This document shows, in pieces, positions 1 through 9,083 of a stretch of 64,000 bases of DNA. Within the stretch, counting starts at the first letter, position 1. Every line of letters begins with the position of its first letter. Location of the stretch: NCBI RefSeq assembly GCF_002846395.1, contig NZ_PJMU01000004.1:62001-126000 (forward strand), read 5' to 3'. The translations under genes and the position numbers were made by a program. The notes below the pieces were generated by a model that had not been told where the DNA came from, searched no databases, and worked only from the letters and a program-made list of their open reading frames with translations. The stretch is from Pontibacter ramchanderi (GTDB lineage: Bacteria; Bacteroidota; Bacteroidia; Cytophagales; Hymenobacteraceae).

Positions 1-983
1 AGGTGCAGGTAGGGGAGTGGGTACTGGCCGTAGGCTATCCGCTCTCGCTTAATTCGACGGTGACGGCTGGCATTGTCAGTGCCAAAGGCAGGAGCATCGG
101 CATCCTCAACAGACCCGGGCAGGGCGGCTATGTAGACCCGGCGCAAGTGGCCAACACCGCCATCGAATCGTTTATACAAACCGACGCGGCCATTAACCCC
201 GGCAACTCGGGTGGGGCTCTTGTAAACACGTCTGGCCAGCTCATCGGCATCAACACGGCCATTGCTTCGCAAACGGGCAGCTATTCAGGCTACGGCTTTG
301 CTATACCTGTCAACCTTATGCAAAAGGTAGTGGGCGATCTTCGGGAGTATGGTAAAGTGCGCCGTGGCTTTTTGGGTGTGAACTTCCCGGTTCCTGCCGT
401 AGAAGACCAGATGCTGCGCTCGCGCGGCATTGATCCGGGTAAAGTGAGCGGCGTGTACATCATGGGGGTGCAGCCCGGAAGCGGCGCTGAAAAAGCGGGT
501 TTGAAAGAAGGCGACATCATTCAGGGGATAGACGGTATAGACGTGAATTCCTCAGCGGAGCTCTCCGAGCGTATTGCCCGCCATTACCCCGGCGACAAAG
601 TGGAACTGGCCCTGCTCCGCGATGGCAAACAGCGCAAAGCCACCGTTACGCTGCAGGGAGAGGATGAAGAGAGCGCCACCGACATCGCTGCGAAAGGCCT
701 GGAAGCCCGCTTAGGGGCTAATTTCGCGCCGCTCACCGACCGCATGAAACAGCAGTACCGCCTGAGCGAAGGGGTTTACGTGACGAAAGTGGAACCGGGC
801 GGCTTCTTCGACTCGGCAGGTATACCGGTAGGCACGGTTGTGGCGCGTGTCAATGGTCGCGCTGTCAACAGCCTGGCTGACATCAGTAAGTCGTTGGCGG
901 CCTCACGTAGCGGCATGGTGCGCCTGGATGGCATCACGCCAGACGGAACGGCCTTTGTGTTCAACTTCCCGCTGGGAGCCTAA
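1..983 (+). CDS. Do/HtrA-type periplasmic serine protease, 5' end missing
   Basis: Trypsin-fold protease/chaperone of the DegP/DegQ (HtrA) family, which degrades or refolds damaged envelope proteins in the periplasm. The gene enters from outside the window, so the signal peptide and the catalytic His and Asp are not visible. The visible part starts inside the protease domain, shows the nucleophile motif [10 protein letters not shown] (Ser at visible residue 69), then a PDZ domain (about 120-205) and a second, weaker PDZ (about 230-320). Two PDZ domains point to DegP/DegQ and not to the single-PDZ DegS type. The following DUF72 gene starts seven bases after the stop, so the two may share a transcript. 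The family is certain; the exact paralogue is not. Confidence 0.9.
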   Translation, partial: VQVGEWVLAVGYPLSLNSTVTAGIVSAKGRSIGILNRPGQGGYVDPAQVANTAIESFIQTDAAINPGNSGGALVNTSGQLIGINTAIASQTGSYSGYGFAIPVNLMQKVVGDLREYGKVRRGFLGVNFPVPAVEDQMLRSRGIDPGKVSGVYIMGVQPGSGAEKAGLKEGDIIQGIDGIDVNSSAELSERIARHYPGDKVELALLRDGKQRKATVTLQGEDEESATDIAAKGLEARLGANFAPLTDRMKQQYRLSEGVYVTKVEPGGFFDSAGIPVGTVVARVNGRAVNSLADISKSLAASRSGMVRLDGITPDGTAFVFNFPLGA

Positions 984-990
984 AGCGCAA

Positions 991-1737
991 ATGACAAATA
1001 CGAACAAGCTACACATCGGCACTTCCGGCTGGAGCTACCGCTGGCGGGAAGTGCTGTATCCCCCCGAACTCAAATCGGCAGATTTTCTGAGCCACTACGC
1101 CACGCGCTTTAACTGCACAGAGATCAACAGCAGCTTTTACCATTTCACTATGGCCAAAACCATCGAGAAGTGGCTGGCCCAGACACCTGCGCATTTCATG
1201 TTTGCGCCCAAGCTGCACCAGGAGATCACGCACAAGCGCAAGTTTCAGGAGATAGAGGAGCCTTTGCAGAAGTTTATGTCGCGCTACCAACTGATGGGTA
1301 ATCGGCTGGGGCCTGTCCTGGTGCAGATTGCGGGCAGTTTCCGTTTCGACAATGGTATAGCAGGCGATTTTTATCATACCTTGCGCGAGCTATACCCGGA
1401 GCAGCCCTTCGCGCTGGAGGCCAGGCACGTGTCGTGGTTCACGGATGAGAGCTTTGAGCTGATGCGCGATTTCAAAATCACCAGCGTTATCGCCAATGCA
1501 GGCAAGCGCTTTCCGGGTACTGAAGTGACAACCACCGACATTGCTTACCTGCGCCTGCACGGCGATGAGCGGTTGTACTCCTCTTCCTACTCCGACGAAA
1601 AGCTGGAACGCTACGCCTACATGGTAAAGGATTGGCTCGAAGACGGAAAGGAGGTATGGGTGTTCCTCAACAACACCATCCTGGGCAATGCTGTGCTCAA
1701 CGCCGACAGATTACGTCAGTTTGTGACAGAGCTTTAA
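991..1737 (+). CDS. DUF72 (YecE-like) family protein
   Basis: A 248-residue DUF72 protein. The N-terminal signature HIGTSGWSYRWR (residues 8-19), the segment NCTEINSSFY near residue 46, and the closing WVFLNNT motif are typical of this TIM-barrel-like family, whose biochemical function is not established. I chose the ATG at 991, just behind the protease stop, over an upstream in-frame GTG at 838 that would overlap the protease gene by 145 bases and add residues unlike the family. The length fits the usual 240-290 residues. The short spacing suggests cotranscription with the protease, but no functional link is known. Confidence 0.88.
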   Translation: MTNTNKLHIGTSGWSYRWREVLYPPELKSADFLSHYATRFNCTEINSSFYHFTMAKTIEKWLAQTPAHFMFAPKLHQEITHKRKFQEIEEPLQKFMSRYQLMGNRLGPVLVQIAGSFRFDNGIAGDFYHTLRELYPEQPFALEARHVSWFTDESFELMRDFKITSVIANAGKRFPGTEVTTTDIAYLRLHGDERLYSSSYSDEKLERYAYMVKDWLEDGKEVWVFLNNTILGNAVLNADRLRQFVTEL

Positions 1738-1893
1738 TTTTTTCAGCTTCACGTTTTCGGTAAGCGTTTAAACATCAAACACTTGCGCTTGTTCTTAAGT
1801 CATTGAGAATGTAGCGACTAAAAATATATAGTGTTTTCAAAACATTTCGGAGAGATTTGGGTAATACCTGCGATGTAATTTAGACCTTCAGCC

Positions 1894-4323
1894 ATGCGCT
1901 TCTTTTTATTCCTCTTCGTTTTCTTACCTGCACTCAGCTTTGCACAAACGGGTGTGATAACGGGTACCGTGCGCGATGCCAATACCAAAGAAGCCCTGAT
2001 CGGGGTTTCGGTGCAGGTGGTGGGAGCCCAATTGGGTACCGTCACCAACGAAAACGGCACTTACCGGATCGACAACATTCCGCTGGGCAGCTATACCTTG
2101 CAGAGTTCGTACATTGGCTACCAGCAGCTGAGCAAATTCAACGTGAACGTGACCTCGGGCAATGCCCAGATCATCAACTTCGAGTTGGTGCCGGCATCGA
2201 GCCAGCTGGGGGAGGTGGAAGTGGTAGCCCGGCGCCGGCAGAGCGCAGCCATTGCCGACATCGTGACGCCGCTGTCGGTGCAGAGCCTGAGCACCGAGGA
2301 GATCCGCAGCAACCCGGGGGGTAATTTCGACATCTCAAAAGTGGTGCAGGTGCTGCCGGGCGTTGCAACCAACGGTGCAAACGGTGGCGGACGCAACGAC
2401 CTCATCATACGTGGCGGTGCTCCGAACGAAAACGTGTACTACCTCGATGGCATCGAGATTCCGCTCATCAACCACTTCACTACGCAGGGTAGCGCCGGTG
2501 GCGCCACGGGTATTATTAACGTGTCCTTTATTGAGGACCTGAAAGTGAGTTCTTCGGCTTTCGACGCACGGTACGACAATGCATTGGCCTCGGTATTCGA
2601 ATTCCGGCAACGCTATGGCAACCCGGAGCGCTTCTCGGGCAACGTGCGCCTGAGCGGCTCGGAGTTCGCAACTACCCTGGAAGGCCCGCTTTCACCTAAA
2701 ACCACCTACCTGGTGTCAGCTCGCCGCAGCTACCTGCAGTTCCTATTCAAACTTATTGACTTACCGATCCGGCCTAACTACTGGGATTTTCAATACAAAG
2801 TAGACCACAAGATCGACAGCAAAACCTCGCTTTCCTTTATCGGGGTGGGGGCCATTGACGAATTTGCCTTTGGGGTGCCGCGCAAAAGCACGCCCGAAAG
2901 CGAGTACATTCTACGCTCTATACCTTCCAACAACCAATGGAATTACACGACTGGCGTTGCCCTGAAGCGACTCGTGAACGATGGCTACGTGAACCTGGCC
3001 TTGAGCCGAAACGCATTCAACATCGACCTGGAGAAATCGGAGGCTGCGCAGGAGGGAGACGCCTCGCAACTTACGCTCAAGTCCACGTCACGTGAAACGG
3101 AGAACAAGCTGCGGCTTGATGTGAACAAGTACAAGAACGGCTTCAAGTACGCCTATGGCGTATCGGGACAGTACGTGCAGTTCACCAACGACATTTTCAG
3201 CCTGATTCGAAACGAAGTGCGCGACGAAAGCGGCAACCTGGTGCAGCCTGCCGTAACGGTAGACTACGACACTAACCTCGACTTTTTCCGATATGGCGCC
3301 TTTGGGCAGGTGTCGCGCTCGGTGCTCAATAACCGGCTGGGACTGTCATTCGGTCTGCGCTCCGATATGAACTCCTTTACCGACGAGGGTCGCAACCCAC
3401 TGAAAACGCTTTCGCCACGCCTCTCGGCCTCATACCTGCTCACCGACAAGTGGACGATCAACGGCTCGTGGGGCACTTATTATAAACTGCCTACCTATAC
3501 CGTGCTGGGCTACCAAGAAAACAATCGCTACCTCAATCGCTCTGCCGATTACATCCGGTCGATCCACTATGTGCTGGGCACCGAGTTTCTGCCGCGCGAA
3601 GACTTGCGCTTTACTGTAGAGGTTTTTTACAAAGATTACGGCAACTACCCGGTATCGCTGCGTGACGGGATCTCGCTGGCTAACCAGGGCGGTGATTTTG
3701 GCTCGATTGGCAACGAGGCTGTTAGTACCAATGGTAAAGGAAGGGCCTACGGTGCGGAGTTTTATGTGCAGAAGAAACTGACGGGCACGGTGTTCGGGGT
3801 GCTTTCCTATACCTATGTGATCAGTGAGTTCGCCGGTACCGACGGCCGCTACGTGTCCAGCGCCTGGGACTACCGCCACCTGGCCTCCGGCTTGCTGGGC
3901 AAAAAGTTGCCGCGCAACTGGGAGTTTGGTGCCAAGTACCGCTATGCCGGCGGCGCACCCACCACACCTTTCGACCTGGAGGCTTCTCGGCGCAACTATG
4001 CCTCGCTGGGTGTAGGTATACTTGACTATACCCGCCTCAACACCGATCGCCTGCGGCCGTTTAGTCAATTGGACGTGCGCATCGACAAAAAGTGGAACTT
4101 CAACCGCATCACCCTCGACCTGTTCCTGGACATTGCCAACGTACTGGCCAGCAACACACCGGGCTACGACCGCTATACCTTCCAGCGCAATGAGGACAAT
4201 ACCGGCTTTGCCACTACCGACAGCAACCCGCTGCGCCTCGACGGAAGCAACGCCATACCTGTCATCCTTAAAAACGACGACGGCAACCTGGTGCCGACAC
4301 TCGGGTTTATTGTGGAATTCTAG
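1894..4323 (+). CDS. TonB-dependent outer-membrane receptor with CarboxypepD_reg-like domain
   Basis: An 809-residue outer-membrane receptor that would import a ligand using energy from TonB/ExbBD. It has a signal peptide ending in LSFAQ (residues 14-18), an N-terminal carboxypeptidase-regulatory-like domain (about 20-105, with GVITGTVRDANTKEALIGV-type start), a plug domain (about 115-240, including LIIRGGAPNENVYYLDGIEI-like text) and a C-terminal 22-strand-type barrel ending in the aromatic F, as expected for BamA targeting. There is no SusD-like lipoprotein next to it, so it is not a classic SusCD pair and the substrate cannot be named. It stands alone between DUF72 and DUF983. Confidence 0.9.
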   Translation: MRFFLFLFVFLPALSFAQTGVITGTVRDANTKEALIGVSVQVVGAQLGTVTNENGTYRIDNIPLGSYTLQSSYIGYQQLSKFNVNVTSGNAQIINFELVPASSQLGEVEVVARRRQSAAIADIVTPLSVQSLSTEEIRSNPGGNFDISKVVQVLPGVATNGANGGGRNDLIIRGGAPNENVYYLDGIEIPLINHFTTQGSAGGATGIINVSFIEDLKVSSSAFDARYDNALASVFEFRQRYGNPERFSGNVRLSGSEFATTLEGPLSPKTTYLVSARRSYLQFLFKLIDLPIRPNYWDFQYKVDHKIDSKTSLSFIGVGAIDEFAFGVPRKSTPESEYILRSIPSNNQWNYTTGVALKRLVNDGYVNLALSRNAFNIDLEKSEAAQEGDASQLTLKSTSRETENKLRLDVNKYKNGFKYAYGVSGQYVQFTNDIFSLIRNEVRDESGNLVQPAVTVDYDTNLDFFRYGAFGQVSRSVLNNRLGLSFGLRSDMNSFTDEGRNPLKTLSPRLSASYLLTDKWTINGSWGTYYKLPTYTVLGYQENNRYLNRSADYIRSIHYVLGTEFLPREDLRFTVEVFYKDYGNYPVSLRDGISLANQGGDFGSIGNEAVSTNGKGRAYGAEFYVQKKLTGTVFGVLSYTYVISEFAGTDGRYVSSAWDYRHLASGLLGKKLPRNWEFGAKYRYAGGAPTTPFDLEASRRNYASLGVGILDYTRLNTDRLRPFSQLDVRIDKKWNFNRITLDLFLDIANVLASNTPGYDRYTFQRNEDNTGFATTDSNPLRLDGSNAIPVILKNDDGNLVPTLGFIVEF

Positions 4324-4366
4324 GTGCCGGAATCTGGCTGTCTGTGCGCTTTATCTCTAATTTTCG

Positions 4367-4374
4367 TACCTTTG
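4367..4374 (+). promoter_or_regulatory. Bacteroidota -7 element (TACCTTTG) before the DUF983 gene
   Basis: A perfect TAnnTTTG box, 35 bases upstream of the DUF983 start codon. Bacteroidota primary sigma factor promoters use this -7 form. The box is seen; its use is inferred. Confidence 0.5.
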
Positions 4375-4408
4375 AGTAGTAGGTTGCAACATTAGACGAA
4401 GAACCAAC

Positions 4409-4807
4409 ATGAGCCAGAAAAAATCCGCTTTGTACAGCATTTTCTTCAACCGGTGCCCACGCTGCCGCGAAGGTAAGATGTTTAAGAGTGGCCTTTATAC
4501 CACCAAATTTGCCGATATGCATGAAAACTGCCCCTGCTGCGGGCAGGAGTTTGAGCCTGAGCCGGGCTTTTACTATGGGGCCATGTACGTGAGCTTTGCC
4601 TTCAACGTGGCAATATTCATTGTGTCGCTTTTTGTGCTGTACCAGTTCGTAGAGGAGATCACGATGGGCATGATGATTGGTGTGGTGGCAGCTGTGGTGG
4701 TCGGTTTGTTGCCTGTCATCTTCAGGTGGTCGCGCTCACTTTACATCCACATCTTTGTGCGCTACGAAGGCCCTTGCAGCCAGATACCCAAGAAAATGCA
4801 TACCTAA
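4409..4807 (+). CDS. DUF983 membrane protein with two CxxC zinc-ribbon motifs
   Basis: A 132-residue DUF983 protein. The N-terminal soluble part has two cysteine pairs, CPRC near residue 12 and CPCC near residue 39, which form a zinc-ribbon-like unit, followed by two transmembrane helices (about 55-77 and 82-103) and a short C-terminal tail. The family is common in Bacteroidota and Alphaproteobacteria; its role is unknown. A Bacteroidota-type promoter box lies just upstream and a strong hairpin terminator follows, so it is probably transcribed alone. Confidence 0.85.
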   Translation: MSQKKSALYSIFFNRCPRCREGKMFKSGLYTTKFADMHENCPCCGQEFEPEPGFYYGAMYVSFAFNVAIFIVSLFVLYQFVEEITMGMMIGVVAAVVVGLLPVIFRWSRSLYIHIFVRYEGPCSQIPKKMHT

Positions 4808-4836
4808 GCCGTGGGCTTGGCAGCAGTCAGTTTAAG

Positions 4837-4920
4837 CTAAATTGCCTTTACCTGTAACAAGCGCGGGCGCCCTGGTTTATGCCGGGGCGCCCGCGCTTGT
4901 TACAGGTATAGGCAATTTAG
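4837..4920. terminator. Long bidirectional terminator between convergent genes
   Basis: Two arms (4837-4872 and 4883-4920) are near-perfect inverted repeats of about 33 base pairs around a short loop; the centre is GC rich (GCGCGGGCGCC) and the outer part reads CTAAATTGCC/GGCAATTTAG. It sits between convergent genes and overlaps the stop codon of the DUF3078 gene. One arm carries an AGGTATA word, while the other arm has TTTACCT, so the motif is the only interruption in the pairing. Confidence 0.8.
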
Positions 4921-5798
4921 TTCACCGTAAAGCCCTGCATGGTATAAAGTATGCCCAGACCCAGCGACTGGTTATACTGCACGTCGCTGTCCTGGTCGTA
5001 GTCGTAGATAAAGTTGGCCATGATATTGACATTAATGTAGCGATTCACCTTAGCCGTGAGCGTTGAGTTGAACATGTGGTCGATGCGCTTTCCGGAGAGC
5101 TCTTTGTAATTGATGTAGGACATGTAGTTCAGCCTCAGGTTGACATTGGTGAAGATGTCGCGGTTGTAGGTGGCCTGCACCATGGCGGCGAACCATTCCG
5201 TCCGCACGCTTTTGCCCTCTGGTACGCCATAGCGCTCATTGGCTGCCACGGCGTCATCGGTCAGAAACGTAAAGCGGGGTGCAAAAGGGCTGAGGCGAAG
5301 TGAGAAATAAGGGTTGGGCTTGTACTCGGCCCCCAGCGCAAAGGTCAGAAAACCTGGTGAAAGGAAATTGGAGATCAGGCGGTCGTTTCCGTCTGCATCT
5401 ATGTCATACTCATAGCCTTTGGTGAACTGCGAAAGAAAGTTGGCCGACACAAAGGTGTTCCAGTCAGTTGAGATCGCGTAGCCGTACTTGGAGTCCAGAA
5501 AAATGCGGTCGATGCTTTTGCGGCGTTCTTCGCCTTTGTTCTTAAGCAAACCGTATTGCAACTGCACGGCGTTGTCCCAGGAGATTTTGCCCAGTTTATA
5601 GTCAGCCCGCCCATCCACGTGTGCGTTAAAGGCGATAGAGCTGATGCCCCCGGCCTTCCAGTTGTCGCTGAAGGCCGCCTGGTTAAGGTTGATGCCGGCT
5701 GCAAACGTTCTGCGCCAGGTAGTGTCGGGCTCTACTTGTGCCGTGGCGGAGGTTACGGTAAAGAAGACGAACAGGAGGAAAAGTAGAAGTTTGTGCAT
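4917..5798 (-). CDS. DUF3078 outer-membrane beta-barrel protein
   Basis: A 293-residue exported protein of the Bacteroidota family DUF3078. The signal peptide (MHKLLLFLLFVFF..., cut after SATAQ) decides the start at 5798; the longer in-frame start at 5894 adds 32 residues without family similarity. After it comes the family core TWRRTFAAGINLNQAAFS and NWKAGG, then alternating amphipathic strands of a small barrel. Function is not established. It is convergent with the DUF983 gene and shares its terminator; the next gene upstream on this strand is pcm, 181 bases away. Confidence 0.82.
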   Translation of the reverse strand: MHKLLLFLLFVFFTVTSATAQVEPDTTWRRTFAAGINLNQAAFSDNWKAGGISSIAFNAHVDGRADYKLGKISWDNAVQLQYGLLKNKGEERRKSIDRIFLDSKYGYAISTDWNTFVSANFLSQFTKGYEYDIDADGNDRLISNFLSPGFLTFALGAEYKPNPYFSLRLSPFAPRFTFLTDDAVAANERYGVPEGKSVRTEWFAAMVQATYNRDIFTNVNLRLNYMSYINYKELSGKRIDHMFNSTLTAKVNRYINVNIMANFIYDYDQDSDVQYNQSLGLGILYTMQGFTVN

Positions 5799-5979
5799 AT
5801 GCGTAGGTTGCTTGGTTGAAAATTCAGGTATAGCGGCCCAGAGCAGCAGAAGATAGTACTGCTGCATCAGGTTCACTATATAGCGCTTACGCAATAGAGT
5901 TTGAATAGGTATAGCTTTGGGATAATTAATGAGATTGCTGCTTGCAAACAGGAGCTTATGAAGAGTTCAGCGAGGTTGA

Positions 5980-6681
5980 TCACTTTTGTCCTTGCCTGGT
6001 GAATGGCACAAACACCACGGGCATCAGGTTGCGGGTAACAGCTTTTCCGCGTTTCTTTTCAATCAGCTTGAGGGTTTGCGTCCTGTGCACCGGCCCGACA
6101 GGTATAACCATACGACCACCTTCCCTGAGTTGCGCAAACAGGGGAGGTGGCACAGACTCAGCTCCGGCCGTCACGACAATGGCATCGAAAGGCGCATGCT
6201 CTTCCCAACCGGCATAGCCATCGCCAATTTTCACCTCCACATTATCGTAACCCAATTGCTTAAGTCGCGCTGCAGCCGCTTTGCCGTGCTCCGGAATGAT
6301 CTCGATGGTGTATACCTGCTTCACGATCTCTGCCAGAACAGCCGCCTGGTAGCCCGACCCGGTACCTATTTCCAGCACTTTCATGGTCGGTGAGGGCTTG
6401 ATCACCTCCGTCATGTAGGCCACCATATAGGGCTGGGAAATAGTTTGGCTTTGCCCGATGGGCAAGGCGCCGTCAGAGTAGGCTTCGGCGGCGATGGAGG
6501 CAGGGACGAAAAGGTGTCGTTTTACGTTGCGCATGGCATGCAGCACAGCTGGGTCACTCACGCCACGGGCCTTAATTTGCCTGGCTACCATCTCTTCGCG
6601 CTGTGCTTTGTAGCTGTCTTCCTGCACAGCGGTGGCCAGCAGTAACCATGATAGCAATATGTAAACTGGTAGCCACATCAC
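5980..6681 (-). CDS. pcm: Protein-L-isoaspartate O-methyltransferase, exported form
   Basis: PCMT family enzyme (233 residues) that methylates L-isoaspartyl residues in damaged proteins using S-adenosylmethionine. The SAM-binding motif LEIGTGSGYQAAVLAE lies near residues 101-116, preceded by ALPIGQSQTISQPYMVA, which is the family substrate loop. Unlike the cytosolic enzyme, it begins with a hydrophobic stretch (WLPVYILLSWLLLATA, residues 3-18) that looks like a signal peptide or membrane anchor. A periplasmic location is inferred from that; extended Pcm proteins with such leaders occur in other Cytophagales. SAM supply in the periplasm would be a problem, so a membrane-anchored cytosolic form is an alternative. 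Confidence 0.85.
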   Translation of the reverse strand: MMWLPVYILLSWLLLATAVQEDSYKAQREEMVARQIKARGVSDPAVLHAMRNVKRHLFVPASIAAEAYSDGALPIGQSQTISQPYMVAYMTEVIKPSPTMKVLEIGTGSGYQAAVLAEIVKQVYTIEIIPEHGKAAAARLKQLGYDNVEVKIGDGYAGWEEHAPFDAIVVTAGAESVPPPLFAQLREGGRMVIPVGPVHRTQTLKLIEKKRGKAVTRNLMPVVFVPFTRQGQK

Positions 6682-6890
6682 ACCCTGACGTTTAAAAACA
6701 GCTCTAATTATGTATACTGCCGCCTGTAGAGAATGTTATGGGAAGTTTGCGGTTTATGTGTGGTCATTACACTCTGAGGCATTGGCTTAAAATAACGGGG
6801 AAATACAAATTTCTTTAGGTAGAGTTGCTGGTAAAACCGATCACATCTTTTATATTTAAAGCTCATTTCTCTTGTTGGTATTTTTCAGGT

Positions 6891-8102
6891 ATGGCTTTTA
6901 GTATCATTCAATCGTTCTTAATCCGAGGTGTAGCGGCGTGCGCCTTGTTCATGTCTTTCAGTGCTTGCTCCGGCTTTAAAAAGGAAGAGCTTATTGTGGA
7001 GGAGGACTGCGAATTGCATGTGGAGGCGCCTGAAACCTTTACGCCCACTGTCGCTACCAAACTCGGCCGTCAGGTTGATTCCATTTTCACGCAGTTGCAC
7101 AAAAGAAAGGGCTTCAACGGCACGGTTCTCGTCACCAAGTATGACCAGATCATTTACCGCGGCGCTTTCGGTTATGCCGATTTCAAGACAAAAGACACCC
7201 TGAGCACGCAGACCGTCTTTCAGTTGGCTTCCGTGTCGAAGCAGTTCACTGCAGTCGCTATCATGATGCTGAAGGAACAGGGCAAACTCAACTACGACGA
7301 CAGCCTGCAGGTGTACCTCCCTGATTTTCCTTACAAAGGCATTACCATCAAGCAGCTGCTCACACACCGCTCCGGCCTGCCCAACTATACCTATTTCAGT
7401 GACGAACTGTGGCCCGACCGTAAAGTGGATCTCAGCAACGATGATGTGCTGAGCATGATGGCTGTGCACAAACCCAATATCTACTATCAGCCGGACCGAA
7501 CCTTTAGCTACAGTAACACAGGCTATGCGCTGCTGGCCTCCGTTGTGGAAAAAGCTTCTGGTCAGCCATTTGCCGAGTTTATGCGCGAGCACATTTTCGA
7601 GCCGCTCAAAATGAACAGCACCTATACCTTCAATCACGAGCTGGTAGCTCAGACTGGCAAGGTGGCATCGGGACACATAGGCGGTCGCCGCAAACGTCTG
7701 CCTGATTACCAGGATACGGTACTGGGCGATAAGGGCATGTACTCTACTGTAGAAGACCTATACAAGTGGGACCAGGCGCTCTATACCCAAAAACTGGTAA
7801 AACGCGAAACGTTGGAAGAGGCTTTCTCGCCTACGGGTAAGGTAAACAGAAGGGATGAGTCCTATGGGTATGGCTGGCGCATCAAGCAGGTCGAGAGTGG
7901 CGATACCGTGGTTTACCATGGTGGGCTGTGGCACGGCTTTAACACCTACTTCCTCCGTAACCCCAATGACCACAGCGCCATCATCGTGCTCAGTAACCTG
8001 ACCAACGGCAGCCTGAACTACATGAAGGATGTTCGCAATTTTTTATACCCTGTTCGTTCCAAAAATACCCCAAGATCAGCGCAAGTGGCAAGCGTAAACT
8101 AA
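6891..8102 (+). CDS. Serine hydrolase of the beta-lactamase/PBP4* (class C) family, probable lipoprotein
   Basis: A 403-residue protein of the beta-lactamase-related serine hydrolase family, which includes esterases, D-aminopeptidases and PBP-like enzymes. The catalytic SxxK motif is S114-V-S-K117, the YxN motif is Y207-S-N209, and a C-terminal HGG (YHGGLWHG) acts as the third motif. The start at 6891 gives a signal peptide that ends at FSAC, a weak lipobox, so the mature enzyme is probably a lipoprotein; an upstream ATG-free start at 6825 adds unneeded residues. The real substrate cannot be read from the sequence. Confidence 0.85.
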   Translation: MAFSIIQSFLIRGVAACALFMSFSACSGFKKEELIVEEDCELHVEAPETFTPTVATKLGRQVDSIFTQLHKRKGFNGTVLVTKYDQIIYRGAFGYADFKTKDTLSTQTVFQLASVSKQFTAVAIMMLKEQGKLNYDDSLQVYLPDFPYKGITIKQLLTHRSGLPNYTYFSDELWPDRKVDLSNDDVLSMMAVHKPNIYYQPDRTFSYSNTGYALLASVVEKASGQPFAEFMREHIFEPLKMNSTYTFNHELVAQTGKVASGHIGGRRKRLPDYQDTVLGDKGMYSTVEDLYKWDQALYTQKLVKRETLEEAFSPTGKVNRRDESYGYGWRIKQVESGDTVVYHGGLWHGFNTYFLRNPNDHSAIIVLSNLTNGSLNYMKDVRNFLYPVRSKNTPRSAQVASVN

Positions 8103-8539
8103 TCTTTTCCGTTTATCGGACTTCCCGAAAGCCGATTGGTCGGAGAAGTTAAGTCTATCGGTAATCCGCAGGATCGACAACTTAGGCTGTCGCAGTTGTA
8201 AACGCGCCTCGCGGTTGAGCATCTTGCCTTAGTGGTACTGGCAGGTTGAGGTGAGTTCGTATGCTATAAGTATTCGCACTATGCTAAACTCCACTTATCG
8301 ATGGAGGGCTTGTTTATCGATAGTGCGATCGGAGTATCTCAAGTTATCATGATAAGTATACCTGTGTAGGTAGAAATGCACCCTTTTCATGAAAGGTAAA
8401 GCAATAGTACCCTTGCACAGCACCACATGCTTTTTGAAAAGTGAAATTTTAGCTTCATTCGACATTTACATCCAATATCTGCTTAAATTAGAGCGAAGTC
8501 GGTTTCAAGAGATATTTTAATACAAAATCAATACTGCTA
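8103..8539. other. Non-coding stretch, nothing recognised
   Basis: About 440 bases between the serine hydrolase and a small basic ORF. I see no ORF with coding character, no RNA signature and no terminator. There are short palindromes (TTATCATGATAA near 8344) and paired TTATCGAT words (8297, 8312), plus one TATACCT word. Confidence 0.5.
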
Positions 8540-8695
8540 ATGAGTACCAGATCGAGCGACCAACAAAAGAAGCAGCGCCAGAAAGAATTCAAAGAACGCA
8601 AAGAACACGAGGAACAGCTTAAAGCTGCGGCAAGGAAAGCTAAGCGCGCCACCTCTGGAAAAGATGGAGAAACCAAGCCAGATGGTGTTGATTGA
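8540..8695 (+). CDS. Small highly charged protein, 51 residues, unknown
   Basis: A 51-codon ORF starting ATG at 8540 and ending TGA at 8693-8695. The product is extremely rich in Lys, Arg, Glu and Gln (QQKKQRQKEFKERKEHEEQ...), with no hydrophobic core, so it is predicted to be a helical or disordered, nucleic-acid or protein binding peptide. I do not recognise a family. The composition (Glu/Lys/Arg in alternating blocks, no low-complexity DNA) looks like a real small protein and not chance, but this rests on composition alone. The opposite strand also has an open frame here (8488-8676), which I consider a shadow. Confidence 0.5.
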   Translation: MSTRSSDQQKKQRQKEFKERKEHEEQLKAAARKAKRATSGKDGETKPDGVD

Positions 8696-8761
8696 TTATA
8701 TTCTATGCCCCTAGAGTACCGATCCTAGATTGGGGATTTCTTTACAGTTTTAAGTAAAATA

Positions 8762-8795
8762 AAAAGCCGCTCCAGGATTAGCTGAAGCGGCTTTT
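8762..8795 (-). terminator. Rho-independent terminator of tRNA-Glu
   Basis: Perfect ten-base arms AAAAGCCGCT (8762-8771) and AGCGGCTTTT (8786-8795). On the minus strand the hairpin is followed by TTTTTATTTTA, directly downstream of the tRNA. Confidence 0.75.
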
Positions 8796-8796
8796 G

Positions 8797-8868
8797 TAGT
8801 CCGTAGGGGAATCGAACCCCTGTTGCCAGAATGAAAATCTGGAGTCCTAACCCCTAGACGAACGGACC
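8797..8868 (-). tRNA. tRNA-Glu (anticodon TTC)
   Basis: Reading the minus strand, the acceptor arm GGTCCGT pairs with ACGGACT, the D arm contains TCTAGGGGTTAGGAC, the anticodon loop reads ATTTTCA with anticodon TTC between arms CCAGA and TCTGG, and the T arm is CAGGGGTTCGATTCCCCTA. The first pair is G-U and the discriminator base is A; CCA is not encoded. All parts of the cloverleaf are present. Confidence 0.97.
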
Positions 8869-8888
8869 GTGCTACTGTATTGCGGGTG

Positions 8889-8919
8889 CAAATATACGAG
8901 CCGATCTCATAGATGCAAA
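8889..8919 (-). promoter_or_regulatory. Bacteroidota promoter of tRNA-Glu
   Basis: On the minus strand: TTTG (complement of 8916-8919), 19 bases, then TATATTTG (complement of 8889-8896). This matches TTTG-N19-TAnnTTTG exactly and lies 20 bases before the mature tRNA. Confidence 0.75.
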
Positions 8920-9083
8920 ATATTTTTTTATAAAATAGCGATCTTTCTTTCCCAGTAACAACAATTTTCTGACCACTTCCTTATACCTGATTAATACTTA
9001 GGGTACTAGGTTGAGCGGATAGAAATTGTAAACTTCATCTTATCTTGCGCCGTTATATCTTCATCAGTAAAAAAATAAACACT

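Noticed and set aside
1894..4323. SusC/SusD polysaccharide-utilisation locus
   Set aside because: No SusD lipoprotein or glycoside hydrolase next to the receptor.
8488..8676. 62-codon minus-strand ORF opposite the small charged ORF
   Set aside because: Composition is the antisense of a Lys/Glu-rich frame (Phe/Ser/Leu), typical shadow.
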